The position numbers and the translations under genes were made by a program. Of a stretch of 64,000 nt of DNA, positions 51,019-63,865 are shown piece after piece. The notes beneath the pieces were generated by a model. The model searched no databases, was not told where the DNA came from, and worked only from the letters and a program-made list of their open reading frames with translations. The stretch is from Oligoflexia bacterium (GTDB lineage: Bacteria > Bdellovibrionota > UBA1018), in NCBI GenBank assembly GCA_031292385.1, contig JARLHE010000037.1:33573-97572 (forward strand), given 5' to 3'. Positions within the stretch are counted from its first letter, which is position 1. Each line of letters begins with the position of its first letter.

Positions 51019-52758
51019 CTAGCCGAAGGTAAACGCAAAAACCTCCACCCCTGAATCGAAAAATTCGATCAGAACGGTGTGATCGGCCTGGCTCCGTTTT
51101 TGCCTGACCAATTGATAGAGCCGGTGAGACTTCACTGTTCCATAGCCCTCTTGATCCGTGTCTTCACCGTGATCGTTGCCAGGAGGTTTTCCGTCGATCG
51201 TTACGCGAAAACGGATCGCTTTTCCTTCGGGGTTTCCCATCACGAGATGCACATCGCGAGCGTGAAAGCGGAAAGCGAGCTGCCCATGATCAAAACGGAG
51301 CGAGGCTTTTTCCCCGGTGATCTTCCAGGAGCCGGATAGGCCCCATTGATTCAGCCGGTAATGAGAGGGTTGATGATACGTCCGGACACCATCCTTTTCT
51401 ATATCCGGAGTGGATGAAAATCCTTCCTGGCGCTCGTAGCCCAAGTAGGTTTCCGGAGAAAGGACTTCCTCAGCGCCCGGAGCTGCCTCGATTCCCGTTC
51501 CTTTTACCGACGAAGCCGTAACTGGCACTCCTTCAATTCCGGCGGTGGTTCCGCTGGGCTTGCCTCCATGCGCTTCTTTTAAGAGCTCTTGAATGACCCG
51601 CTCCGACTCTTCGTAGTCCCCCTCGCCAAAATGATGGTAGCGAACATGTCCATTGGCATCGATGAAGTAATGGGCAGGCCAATACTGATTTCGGAAGGCG
51701 GACCAAAGGATCTGATCGTTATCGATCGCGACCGGGTAAGTAATTCCCAGATCCCGGACGGCCTTTTTGACATTGGTCAAGTCTTTCTCGAAAGCGAACT
51801 CAGGGGCGTGGACGCCAATCACTACGAGTCCTTGATTGCGATACTTCTCTGCCCAAGCTTTCAAATAGGGCAGCGTTCGCAAGCAGTTGATACAAGAGTA
51901 AGTCCAAAAATCGATCAAGACGACTTTCCCGCGGAGAGCTTGAAGCGTAAGAGGCGCCGAGTTCAGCCATTGGGTTGCTCCCTCGAGCGACGGGGCAGGG
52001 CCTTCATCTGAAAGACCCGTTATATCCCTCGTGGCCGCCTTATTTCCCGCAGCCAAATCAACCAGGCTTTGCTCGATCTTATTGGTATTCACGTAAGATA
52101 ACGTCGCGAGAAATTTCGTATCGAGTCCCAGGGCGATCGCGATCACCGCGCCTAGAACGGCGACTCCGATGGCTCGCTTGATCCACTCTTCCGCGAAGAG
52201 CCCTTTTTTTAAAGTCCGAAGAACCTTTCCGCCGGCGAAAATAGCGATGCCCAGCGAAGTTGCCGCACCCATTGCAAACGCCAGAAGCAGAAAGAAAGTG
52301 TTTTGAGTCGACTTGCCCAGGGAAGCTCCCGCGAGCACCAATCCTAGAATGGGGCCCGCGCAAGGAGCCCAAAGAAGTCCAACCGATGCTCCCAGCAAAA
52401 GAGAGGAGCCTATCCCGGGTCTCGCGTCCGCCCTTTTCTGAAGAATGCCGCCCAACCGCACGAGAGGTTGGGCCAAGCGCTCCGCGAATCGCGAAAAGAG
52501 CAAGCTTAAGCCAAGAATGGTGAAAATGACGAGGGCAAGAATTCTGCCGATCTGACTGGCCTGAATCACCCAGCGTCCTCCGGCGACCGAGAGAGCCGCG
52601 AACGAAGCAAAGCTGATTCCCATTCCGACCAGCATGGGCAAGCCCGATTTACGAAAGGGCTGATCTGACCGGGCGAAAACAAAAGGAACCACCGGAAGCA
52701 CGCAGGGGCTGAAGATCGTTAGGACTCCCCCGAGATAGGATAGAACGAACGTTAGCAT
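51019..52758 (-). CDS. DipZ-type thiol:disulfide protein (CcdA + thioredoxin + C-domain)
   Basis: 579 aa from the ATG at 52758. Residues 1-235 are a CcdA-like membrane domain (SYLGGVLTIFSPCVLPVVPFVFA with its cysteine, and LLWAPCAGPILGL with the second). Residues ~270-410 are a TlpA/thioredoxin-like domain with FWTYSCINCLRTLPYL. The last ~140 residues are the beta-sandwich C-domain of DipZ (GLSGSWKITGEKASLRF). It should carry reducing equivalents across the inner membrane to periplasmic thiols, for example in cytochrome c maturation, which fits the cytochrome genes nearby. Confidence 0.9.
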   Translation of the reverse strand: MLTFVLSYLGGVLTIFSPCVLPVVPFVFARSDQPFRKSGLPMLVGMGISFASFAALSVAGGRWVIQASQIGRILALVIFTILGLSLLFSRFAERLAQPLVRLGGILQKRADARPGIGSSLLLGASVGLLWAPCAGPILGLVLAGASLGKSTQNTFFLLLAFAMGAATSLGIAIFAGGKVLRTLKKGLFAEEWIKRAIGVAVLGAVIAIALGLDTKFLATLSYVNTNKIEQSLVDLAAGNKAATRDITGLSDEGPAPSLEGATQWLNSAPLTLQALRGKVVLIDFWTYSCINCLRTLPYLKAWAEKYRNQGLVVIGVHAPEFAFEKDLTNVKKAVRDLGITYPVAIDNDQILWSAFRNQYWPAHYFIDANGHVRYHHFGEGDYEESERVIQELLKEAHGGKPSGTTAGIEGVPVTASSVKGTGIEAAPGAEEVLSPETYLGYERQEGFSSTPDIEKDGVRTYHQPSHYRLNQWGLSGSWKITGEKASLRFDHGQLAFRFHARDVHLVMGNPEGKAIRFRVTIDGKPPGNDHGEDTDQEGYGTVKSHRLYQLVRQKRSQADHTVLIEFFDSGVEVFAFTFG

Positions 52759-53041
52759 GCCGCCCTTATTTCTCAGGTCCACGACGTTCGCGCAATAGCA
52801 GAGCATCGCGGCTTTAAATTTTCGACGTCAGTCAGCTCAGCGCCATTTTCGTTGACGCGGATCCTTATCGGGGTTCCGTGGGACAAAGATCGCTCTAATG
52901 CTGCGCAAAAGCTGAAGATGGACGTCAGGCTGTATTTAAAAACTACGCCAATCATGTTTTCGTCAAGACGGCGTAAACCGGCCCGTCGCGAGGAGAATAA
53001 AAGAAGATCTCGTCACGGCTTTCCAGGGCTTGAAGCTTACT

Positions 53042-53266
53042 TTACTTCTTCTTAGGTCCCGCACACTCGTCGTAGTGGTTGCCATGCTTCTTATGATAAT
53101 GCGAACCATGCTTGTAATCCGTGTGGTTGCCATGCTTCACGGCTTTATGGCCGCAGCCGTCACCATGCTTATGAGCATGGTTGGCGTGGATCTTGTGCCC
53201 CGTCGCTTTCTTCGCGGTTTTCTTTTTTGCAGCCTTTTTGCGAGTCGTTTTTTTCTTAGCGGCCAT
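53042..53266 (-). CDS. Small Lys/His-rich protein
   Basis: 74 aa from ATG at 53266, 10 bases after GGGAG. The first ~22 residues are an H1-histone-like lysine tail (AAKKKTTRKKAAKKK); the rest is extraordinarily histidine-rich with HANHAHKHGDGCGHK and HGNHTDYKHGSHYHKKHG, more than 15 histidines and two cysteines. It has no signal peptide. Such composition binds Zn, Ni or Cu. A Zur-like palindrome separates it from a divergent ZIP transporter gene. A zinc reserve or chaperone is the best guess. Confidence 0.72.
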   Translation of the reverse strand: MAAKKKTTRKKAAKKKTAKKATGHKIHANHAHKHGDGCGHKAVKHGNHTDYKHGSHYHKKHGNHYDECAGPKKK

Positions 53267-53344
53267 TTTCAACGGTCTCCCTTTTTAGCTTTTTTTGAAC
53301 TGCTCGTTTCTATAGTTGAGCTTTCACTCTACTTGATTAAGAGT

Positions 53345-53367
53345 CAAATGCAAGTAACTTGCATTTG
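53345..53367. promoter_or_regulatory. Perfect 23-base palindrome, Zur-like operator
   Basis: Arms CAAATGCAAGT and ACTTGCATTTG are exact reverse complements around a single A at 53356. Length, AATG...CATT ends and the single-base axis resemble Zur/Fur-family boxes. It lies 36 bases before the ZIP transporter start and 79 bases from the His-rich protein start, so one dimer pair could control both directions. Confidence 0.7.
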
Positions 53368-53402
53368 CAAATCACGTCGTCGCGGACTAGAGTTCTTCAG
53401 AA

Positions 53403-54203
53403 ATGGGAATTTTCGAACTGCTTTTAGCATCGGCTGGTTGTTCCGTTTTCACTTTTCTCGGTGGTCTCGCGTTTACTCGCTTTCAAGAAAATCCGACCCA
53501 CTCCCGCATTCTTCCCTCAGTGATTTCCGCGGGCGGCGGTTATCTGATCGCCATTTCTTTCTTTGAGCTTCTGCCGATTTCAATGGAGCGTCATCGCGAC
53601 CAGTGGCATCAAATCGCGGGCCTCGTAGTGCTGGGCGCGGGCACGGTTGCGCTAGCTCATAGTCTAATGAGACATGGCCTGAAGATCCACGCTGATCGAA
53701 ACCGTGAAGATCACGACGAAGAACATGCTCATTCTTGCCACTCGCACTCGCACGGTCATGCCTGTTGCGCGCCGATTCTTGGCGTACCGACCGCTCAGGC
53801 CGCGATCGGATGCGTGGTCATTTGTTCGCTTTTCGATGGACTTCTCGTTACATCCGGGTTCCAAGCCGGAGCACGCGTCGGACTCGGCCTGCTTGTCGGA
53901 CAGGTCTTTCATCTCGTTCCCGAGGGAGTGATCGCGGCGTCGCTCGCGCTGGCGTCGGGACTCGGCTCGCGCGCTTCGCGCGGATGCGCGCTCAGCGTGG
54001 GAATCGCCTTTTTCCTCGGCAGCCTAATCCCATTTCTCATCAGCTCGCGACCGCTTTGGGCGCTGCCGTTTTCCCTCGGGATCGCCCTCTATGTTGCCCT
54101 TCGTCAGCTCCTTCCCATGGCGCTTCGTAACCCGGGCTCTTGGAGATGGTTAGCCTGTGGGGTCGGCTTCTATTTTTTCGTTCATCGTCTGATCGAACAC
54201 TGA
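53403..54203 (+). CDS. ZIP-family metal transporter
   Basis: 266 aa with eight hydrophobic segments. The variable cytoplasmic loop between helices 3 and 4 is histidine-rich (EEHAHSCHSHSHGHACC). The metal path carries VFHLVPEGVIAASLAL, corresponding to the HxxPEG motif of ZIP helix IV/V, and GGGYLIAISFFELLP on helix II. ZIP proteins import Zn2+ or Fe2+. Upstream is the Zur-like palindrome and the divergent His-rich protein, pointing to zinc. Direction of transport is assumed from the family. Confidence 0.88.
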   Translation: MGIFELLLASAGCSVFTFLGGLAFTRFQENPTHSRILPSVISAGGGYLIAISFFELLPISMERHRDQWHQIAGLVVLGAGTVALAHSLMRHGLKIHADRNREDHDEEHAHSCHSHSHGHACCAPILGVPTAQAAIGCVVICSLFDGLLVTSGFQAGARVGLGLLVGQVFHLVPEGVIAASLALASGLGSRASRGCALSVGIAFFLGSLIPFLISSRPLWALPFSLGIALYVALRQLLPMALRNPGSWRWLACGVGFYFFVHRLIEH

Positions 54204-54208
54204 AAGAT

Positions 54209-54475
54209 CTAAATCTTAAAGCCGATACCGATACCGTAGATCCATGGATTGATGTGAACGGTGTCGAGAGTGGCTCCGCCCAATGGTCCGACGTCCGTCG
54301 CGATCAGGATTTTCTTCACGTCGATGTTGATAAAGGTGCGCTCCGTCAGCATGAAGTCGCTGCCCAATTGGAAAGCGGGGCCCACGCTGATTCTGGAAAG
54401 ATTCAAATTGTTCGGCAAATCGACGCTATAGAGCCAGGTCAGGTTGATGCCCACCCCGGCGCAGGGTTTGGCCCA
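54209..54475 (-). pseudogene. ompW: C-terminal fragment of OmpW
   Basis: About 85 codons encode the last strands of an OmpW barrel: GVGINLTWLYSVD, ISVGPAFQLGSDFMLTE, TFINIDVKKI, then DPWVYGIG-like HINPWIYGIGIGFKI ending in the expected terminal aromatic-type strand. OmpW is normally ~200 residues, so the signal peptide and first half are absent; upstream residues in the open frame are unrelated. The intact plus-strand gene at 54575 occupies the space where the rest would be. It is a decayed outer-membrane protein gene, the 5' part apparently lost in a rearrangement. Confidence 0.72.
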
Positions 54476-54574
54476 GGCCCGTCTCGGTTGTTTTACGTAT
54501 GAATTGTGGCCGTAGAGGTTATTATAGAACTCGGGCGCGATTGCCCGAAGTTGAGAAAGGGAGCCAGGGAATTC

Positions 54575-55081
54575 ATGATGATGACCAAGTGTTTTTGCAT
54601 TCCGATGCTTTTGACGGCCCTTGTTTCGGCGAACTCCTCCGCGCTGGCGGACCAAGGAAAATCCAAGGAGTTACCCATGGTCAAACAGGTACGCAGCATG
54701 GTCACGGGAGCGGCCGCTCGCTGGGAAGAAAGTTGCGTGGTGTTTGAGAATGGCGATGTGGTTATCAATAAATTTTACCAAAATAACGATGGTCAGTCCT
54801 GGTCCACGTCATCGAAAAAGGAAATCACCATTCACGGGATCCGCGAACTGATTCAATCCGCCCAGAAAACCCAGCTCTCGGATTTGAAGCCACCCATGTC
54901 CAATATCGCGGCCCGCTCGAAGTTAACGGTTTTTCCGATTGATTCCGCCAAAGGACAGGATTTGGTCGATTATGACAACGGCGGCGAGGAGGTTCATAAC
55001 AGAATCAATTCATCCAATGCGAGCCTGTCCATCCAGGATTTCGTGAGCTCCGTTTGTCATCTGAGCGAAATACGGCAATAG
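54575..55081 (+). CDS. Exported protein of unknown function
   Basis: 168 aa from the first of three consecutive methionine codons at 54575, preceded by AGGGA. A Sec signal peptide is present (CFCIPMLLTALVSANSSALADQ). The mature part has ARWEESCVVFENGDVVINKFY and a C-terminal SVCHLSEIRQ; two cysteines could pair in the periplasm. No family recognised. Followed after 5 bases by the DUF4442-like gene, so a two-gene unit. Confidence 0.68.
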   Translation: MMMTKCFCIPMLLTALVSANSSALADQGKSKELPMVKQVRSMVTGAAARWEESCVVFENGDVVINKFYQNNDGQSWSTSSKKEITIHGIRELIQSAQKTQLSDLKPPMSNIAARSKLTVFPIDSAKGQDLVDYDNGGEEVHNRINSSNASLSIQDFVSSVCHLSEIRQ

Positions 55082-55086
55082 CCCCG

Positions 55087-55569
55087 ATGCTCGTAAAACT
55101 CCTTCGCGCCATCGCGGAACGAAGCCCGACTTTCGTGATGCGGTTTTTCTTCAATATCTATCCGCCCTATTTCGGATCCGGAATCAAAGTCGAAAAAATC
55201 GCATCGGATTACAAGTATCTTAGGGTTGCTTTAAAGCTGCGCTTCTACAATCGCAATTACGTCGGCACGCAGTTCGGCGGTTCCATCTATTCGATGACTG
55301 ACCCGCATTTCATGTTCCTATTGATCAATAACCTCGGGTCCGACTACGTCGTTTGGGATAAGGCCGCTCGAATCGAATTCGTGAAGCCGGGAAGGGCGCA
55401 TTTGATTGCCGAGTTTCGCATCAACGATGAGTTGTTGGCTACGATCAAGGAGAAGACCAAAACCGGAGAGAAGTATGTCTTTGACCTGCCAGTGACGGTT
55501 CACGATATCAACGGCCAGGTCATCGCTGAGGTTTTCAAAACTCTTTATGTCCGCAGGAAGCGTGAATAG
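55087..55569 (+). CDS. DUF4442 hotdog-fold protein
   Basis: 160 aa from ATG at 55087. The fold is recognised by NRNYVGTQFGGSIYSMTDPHFMFLLINNLG, where FGG.IY leads into the central helix, and by the strand WDKAARIEFVKPGRAHLIAEFRI. DUF4442 proteins resemble acyl-CoA thioesterases but usually lack an assigned substrate. The start in the earlier open frame (55054) would overlap the previous gene by 28 bases and is less likely. Cytosolic, dimeric hotdog expected. Confidence 0.82.
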   Translation: MLVKLLRAIAERSPTFVMRFFFNIYPPYFGSGIKVEKIASDYKYLRVALKLRFYNRNYVGTQFGGSIYSMTDPHFMFLLINNLGSDYVVWDKAARIEFVKPGRAHLIAEFRINDELLATIKEKTKTGEKYVFDLPVTVHDINGQVIAEVFKTLYVRRKRE

Positions 55570-55581
55570 GAGAAGACCAAA

Positions 55582-56121
55582 TTGCGTGACCTTTTTTTTT
55601 GGAAATCAAAACGGACTCATCTCTTTTGGGTGCTCTTGGCAGTTACGGTTTTCGAGCTTTTTGACATCATTGGGGATTTTCGAGGCGGTGAGTCTTTTGC
55701 TCACCTCTTAGGTGAAGGCTTAATCTCGTTTGCGAGTTTTGTCGGCGCTGTCGGGCTCGGTCGCAAAATTTTGAGGCAAAGGGCGGAGCATGAAGAGGCG
55801 CTGGAGAACGCTCACAAAGCTTTGACGGAAGCAAAAGCTGAGGCAGCGCGTTGGAAGAACGAAGCCTCGACCTATCTATTGGGACTCAGTCACGCCATCG
55901 ACGGGCAATTTCAGCGATGGGGATTAACTCTAGCGGAGAAGGAAATCGGTCTTTTAATTCTTAAGGGATTGAGCCTGAAAGAAATCGCCGTCATTCGCAA
56001 TGTAAGCGAAAAGACTGTCCGCGCTCAGAGTCTCGCAATCTATTCAAAGTCTGGCCTTAAAGGCCGAGCCGAATTATCGGCCTTCTTTCTTGAAGACCTT
56101 TTGGTCCCGACCGAAGGATAA
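55582..56121 (+). CDS. Membrane-anchored LuxR-type HTH protein
   Basis: 179 aa from a TTG at 55582, 8 bases after AGGAGA. Two hydrophobic helices (FWVLLAVTVFELFDIIG and LISFASFVGAVGLG) are followed by a coiled coil (QRAEHEEALENAHKALTEAK) and a C-terminal LuxR-type HTH: LTLAEKEIGLLILKGLSLKEIAVIRNVSEKTVRAQSLAIYSKSGLKGR. So the DNA-binding domain is tethered to the inner membrane with no periplasmic sensor, a rare arrangement. Starts 12 bases after the DUF4442-like gene. Confidence 0.82.
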   Translation: MRDLFFWKSKRTHLFWVLLAVTVFELFDIIGDFRGGESFAHLLGEGLISFASFVGAVGLGRKILRQRAEHEEALENAHKALTEAKAEAARWKNEASTYLLGLSHAIDGQFQRWGLTLAEKEIGLLILKGLSLKEIAVIRNVSEKTVRAQSLAIYSKSGLKGRAELSAFFLEDLLVPTEG

Positions 56122-56214
56122 AGGCACGTTATTTTAGACATAGGTCATTTGCCATGTGCTTATAGGGCAAACGGTGGATGCGCTTTTTCGCGATAAGCAT
56201 TAGCACGTATCGTG

Positions 56215-57387
56215 ATGAGACCTTGTTTAGTCAAAAGACTTCACGGATCGTTGCTGCTGATTTCCACCCTGATCGTCTCCCTTTCCGGATGCAGCTTTAG
56301 TCGAGATAAAAGCGCAACCGCGGACAACTCGGGGGTCAGCGCAGTATTCCTGGATGCGCACGGAAACCTCACGTTACCGCCCGGAAAAGTCCCAGGTTAC
56401 AATACGCTATATAGTCTCATCTTTTCAAAGCAAACCCAAGGCTGTGCTGAATGCCATCTGAACGCTCAAGCATTAGGAGGAGTCTCTCTTGATAGCTACA
56501 GTTCAGCTAAAGCGCATATGGCGGAAATTTACCAACAAACGGCCGGGGACCAAACAATGCCTCCCTCGGGCGCCCTCCCCAAAATCAAGCAGGCCTTCAT
56601 CGCAGCCTGGTACAACGCGGGCGGGCCTGAGAATGATTTAGATAATGGCAACGCTCCAGCTGCCTGTATCAAGGCTCCTGGAATTAACCCGGCTTTCTAC
56701 GACAGTGCCTGTCAGCCTATACTGCCGACTGCAATCTACCCCGGCTACAACACGTTGAAGACCCTCGTTCTCCAAAACAAATGCTTGGGTTGTCATTATC
56801 AAGGAGGAAAAGCGGAGCCTCTTCTCGATAACTATGCGGACGCGAAAGCATCTCTCGACGCCGGTGATATTATAAAGGCGGTGTTTCAGGGCAAGTTTAT
56901 GCCAAAAAAGGGAACCCTCACCGACGGTGAGCGTGATCTGATCGGAGCTTGGTTTCAAGCGGGTGGCCCAGTCAATGATCTGACCGCGGCGGAAGTTCCA
57001 AATCCAACGCCAATTCCGCCTTCGCACCCGATTCCATCGCCACTTCCTCTTGCGGACCCTTCGTTTTTGGATGCGAACGGGCAAGCAACGGTGCCCGCAG
57101 GCAAGGCGCCCGGTTATAATACCGTTTACACTCTCGTTTTCGCGAAAAGCTGCGTTCAATGCCATCGAGTCGATCATGACAGCGGAGATCCCGACCCGGT
57201 TCAAGTGGACGATTACGAAGATGCACGAAACTCAAAAGCTTTGATCGAGAAGGAAGTGATGACTCGGAAAATGCCCCCTGCGTCGATCCATCAGCCGCTT
57301 CTTCCTGGGCAAATTGCCGTCGTGAAAGCCTGGGTCGATGCCGGAGCCCCGCTAGACGACGTCTCTACGCAGGCACAGACCCAATAA
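56215..57387 (+). CDS. Triheme cytochrome c-like lipoprotein
   Basis: 390 aa from the ATG at 56215. Lipoprotein signal STLIVSLSGCSFS. Three repeated ~115-residue units each contain a haem motif: GCAECH, KCLGCH and SCVQCH, each preceded by PGYNTLYSL / PGYNTLKTL / PGYNTVYTL and followed by a conserved (M)PP and W.(N/D/Q)AG.P ending. Only one haem per unit. An exported multi-domain electron carrier or terminal reductase component on the periplasmic side. The start of YceI lies 26 bases downstream. Confidence 0.85.
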   Translation: MRPCLVKRLHGSLLLISTLIVSLSGCSFSRDKSATADNSGVSAVFLDAHGNLTLPPGKVPGYNTLYSLIFSKQTQGCAECHLNAQALGGVSLDSYSSAKAHMAEIYQQTAGDQTMPPSGALPKIKQAFIAAWYNAGGPENDLDNGNAPAACIKAPGINPAFYDSACQPILPTAIYPGYNTLKTLVLQNKCLGCHYQGGKAEPLLDNYADAKASLDAGDIIKAVFQGKFMPKKGTLTDGERDLIGAWFQAGGPVNDLTAAEVPNPTPIPPSHPIPSPLPLADPSFLDANGQATVPAGKAPGYNTVYTLVFAKSCVQCHRVDHDSGDPDPVQVDDYEDARNSKALIEKEVMTRKMPPASIHQPLLPGQIAVVKAWVDAGAPLDDVSTQAQTQ

Positions 57388-57413
57388 TGCAGTATCTATT
57401 CAGGAGGAGCTTC

Positions 57414-58019
57414 ATGCTTTACTTTCGATTCTCGAAACTGATTTTTATCGGAAGCGCTTTTTTACCGGCGACCTCGGTATGGGCGCAGACTCAAAAATTA
57501 GACTTCAATCAGTCTACCGGATCGACGGAGTTTCACGCGATCGGAAGGCCTTCCGCCATTAAAATTAACGGGACAGGCGCATCCCCTAAAGGGGCGGTCC
57601 TAATTTCCCAGGATGGAAAAATATCGGGCGAGCTGCTGCTCGATCTCTCGACCTTGGACACGGGGATTTCAATGAGAACGAATCATATGAAAGAGAAGTA
57701 CCTTGAAGTAGGCAAGTACCCGCAAGCAAGGCTGGCGATCACCGATGTCCTTCTGCCCAAGCAGGATCTTACTAAAGTGGATTATTCTGAGAACGCGGTC
57801 CCTTTTAAAGGGATGCTCTTTTTGCACGGCGCGAGCAAACCCGTTGAAGGACTTGCTCATATTGAACGACACGGCCAGAGTTCGATGATCAAGGCGGAAT
57901 TCTCCGTCAAAATTACCGACTTCCAGATTCCTGTTCCTGTTTTTGCTGGCATTACGGTCGCAAACGACGTTTCCCTCGTGGTCACGGCGAATGCTCCGTT
58001 TGCTTTATTGCAGCAGTGA
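57414..58019 (+). CDS. YceI family periplasmic protein
   Basis: 201 aa from the ATG at 57414, 6 bases after AGGAGG; an ATG at 57387 lacks such a site. Signal peptide LIFIGSAFLPATSVWAQT. The beta-barrel signature is DLSTLDTGISMRTNHMKEKYLEVGKYPQARLAI, with the conserved R and H of YceI. YceI lipocalin-like proteins bind isoprenoid or quinone-like lipids in the periplasm. It follows the triheme cytochrome, so a quinone or redox link is plausible. Confidence 0.92.
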   Translation: MLYFRFSKLIFIGSAFLPATSVWAQTQKLDFNQSTGSTEFHAIGRPSAIKINGTGASPKGAVLISQDGKISGELLLDLSTLDTGISMRTNHMKEKYLEVGKYPQARLAITDVLLPKQDLTKVDYSENAVPFKGMLFLHGASKPVEGLAHIERHGQSSMIKAEFSVKITDFQIPVPVFAGITVANDVSLVVTANAPFALLQQ

Positions 58020-58312
58020 AGCCCGTCTTCGCCGCCTCGCTCATTGCGATGTTTGGTTTGATCGGGAACAAGAGGAGCCGGCACATCCGTGGCCGAGCCC
58101 CTTGCCTTGCTATTCGTAGCGATCGACCGGTCCGCTAGCAAAAGTCTTGAGTGCGAGTGACCAATGCTGGCGATTTTCTTGCAACGCAGAAGTGGCGTTG
58201 AGGTTCGCATGGATATGCTCCGCAAAATTCTGCGGCAGCGAACGCGGCGTCCACTTCTAAACGGAGAAGGGGACGCTCGCTATGACCTAAGCGCAAACTT
58301 CAAAAGCAAAAA

Positions 58313-58334
58313 GCCCGAGGAGTGATCCCCGGGC
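58313..58334. terminator. GC-rich hairpin, probable terminator
   Basis: GCCCGAGG and CCCCGGGC pair except for one A-C mismatch; flanks AAAA and CTTTC extend it. On the minus strand it is followed by TTTTTG, so it can terminate in that direction, and possibly in both. Confidence 0.6.
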
Positions 58335-58429
58335 CTTTCAAATTTGTCGTTGTCAGCTTCCTGATCTTGGCGGGTCCCGAAGCTGATCTTTCAACCTGAA
58401 CCGGAGCTGCTTTGCAGCGGCTCCTGGCA

Positions 58430-58459
58430 GGCACTTCTCCATTCTTAAAGAGAAGTGCC
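58430..58459. repeat. Perfect 10-base inverted repeat before the parA fragment
   Basis: GGCACTTCTC and GAGAAGTGCC are separated by ten bases, 31 bases before the ATG at 58491. It could be an operator for the parA transcript or an attenuator. A second dyad (GCTGC/GCAGC) sits just upstream. Confidence 0.6.
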
Positions 58460-58487
58460 GAGCCCGTCAATCCTGAATGGAGAATAA

Positions 58488-63421
<4,934 letters not shown>

Positions 63422-63431
63422 TAAGAGAACT

Positions 63432-63653
63432 ATGATTAAAAAAATCTATTTTCTTCTCGTTTCTATAGTTATTGTCTTTTTAGGGATTCGAGGAATACTT
63501 AAAGTGTTTCATGGTGAGTGCTTATTGTCGCGATTTGGGATGACGAGCTGCGGGCCGGAAAACTATGTTCCAATGGTAATGGTCGCCGCTGCTGGAGTAT
63601 ATTTTTCCTATATTTTTGGAATCGACGTTTTTAAAAGCTATCGCCGGAAATAA
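63432..63653 (+). CDS. Small membrane protein behind the Rhs gene, possible immunity protein
   Basis: 73 aa from ATG at 63432, 10 bases after the Rhs stop. Two hydrophobic helices (IYFLLVSIVIVFLGIRGIL and YVPMVMVAAAGVYFSYIFGI) flank a short loop with two cysteines (GECLLSRFGMTSCG). Genes directly after Rhs toxins usually encode the cognate immunity protein, and membrane immunity is expected when the toxin acts on membranes, as the glycine-zipper tip suggests. Inference from position and size. Confidence 0.55.
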   Translation: MIKKIYFLLVSIVIVFLGIRGILKVFHGECLLSRFGMTSCGPENYVPMVMVAAAGVYFSYIFGIDVFKSYRRK

Positions 63654-63865
63654 TTGGCATTTATTTGCAGGTTTTTTGCTTCTCACAAACTGATGAGATA
63701 GATATGGAAGGCACAAAAGATGGCTGAGAGAAAACTCGCCGCATGGGCTGCGGCCGAGATTCTAGCTCGCGTATTCGCCATCGATATGAGCCATTGCCAG
63801 AAACCGCAGAGCGTCGTGTCCAGCGCACATTCAAAGAGGTACGAATCCAAAACTCGATGTGGGCT

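Noticed and set aside
52759..53041. Possible small gene between dipZ and the His-rich protein
   Set aside because: Short frames exist on both strands but none has a domain or a good start; treated as intergenic.
63720..63865. Small plus-strand frame before the insertion sequence
   Set aside because: No homology or ribosome-binding site, and it runs through the IS end into transposase orfA in another frame.
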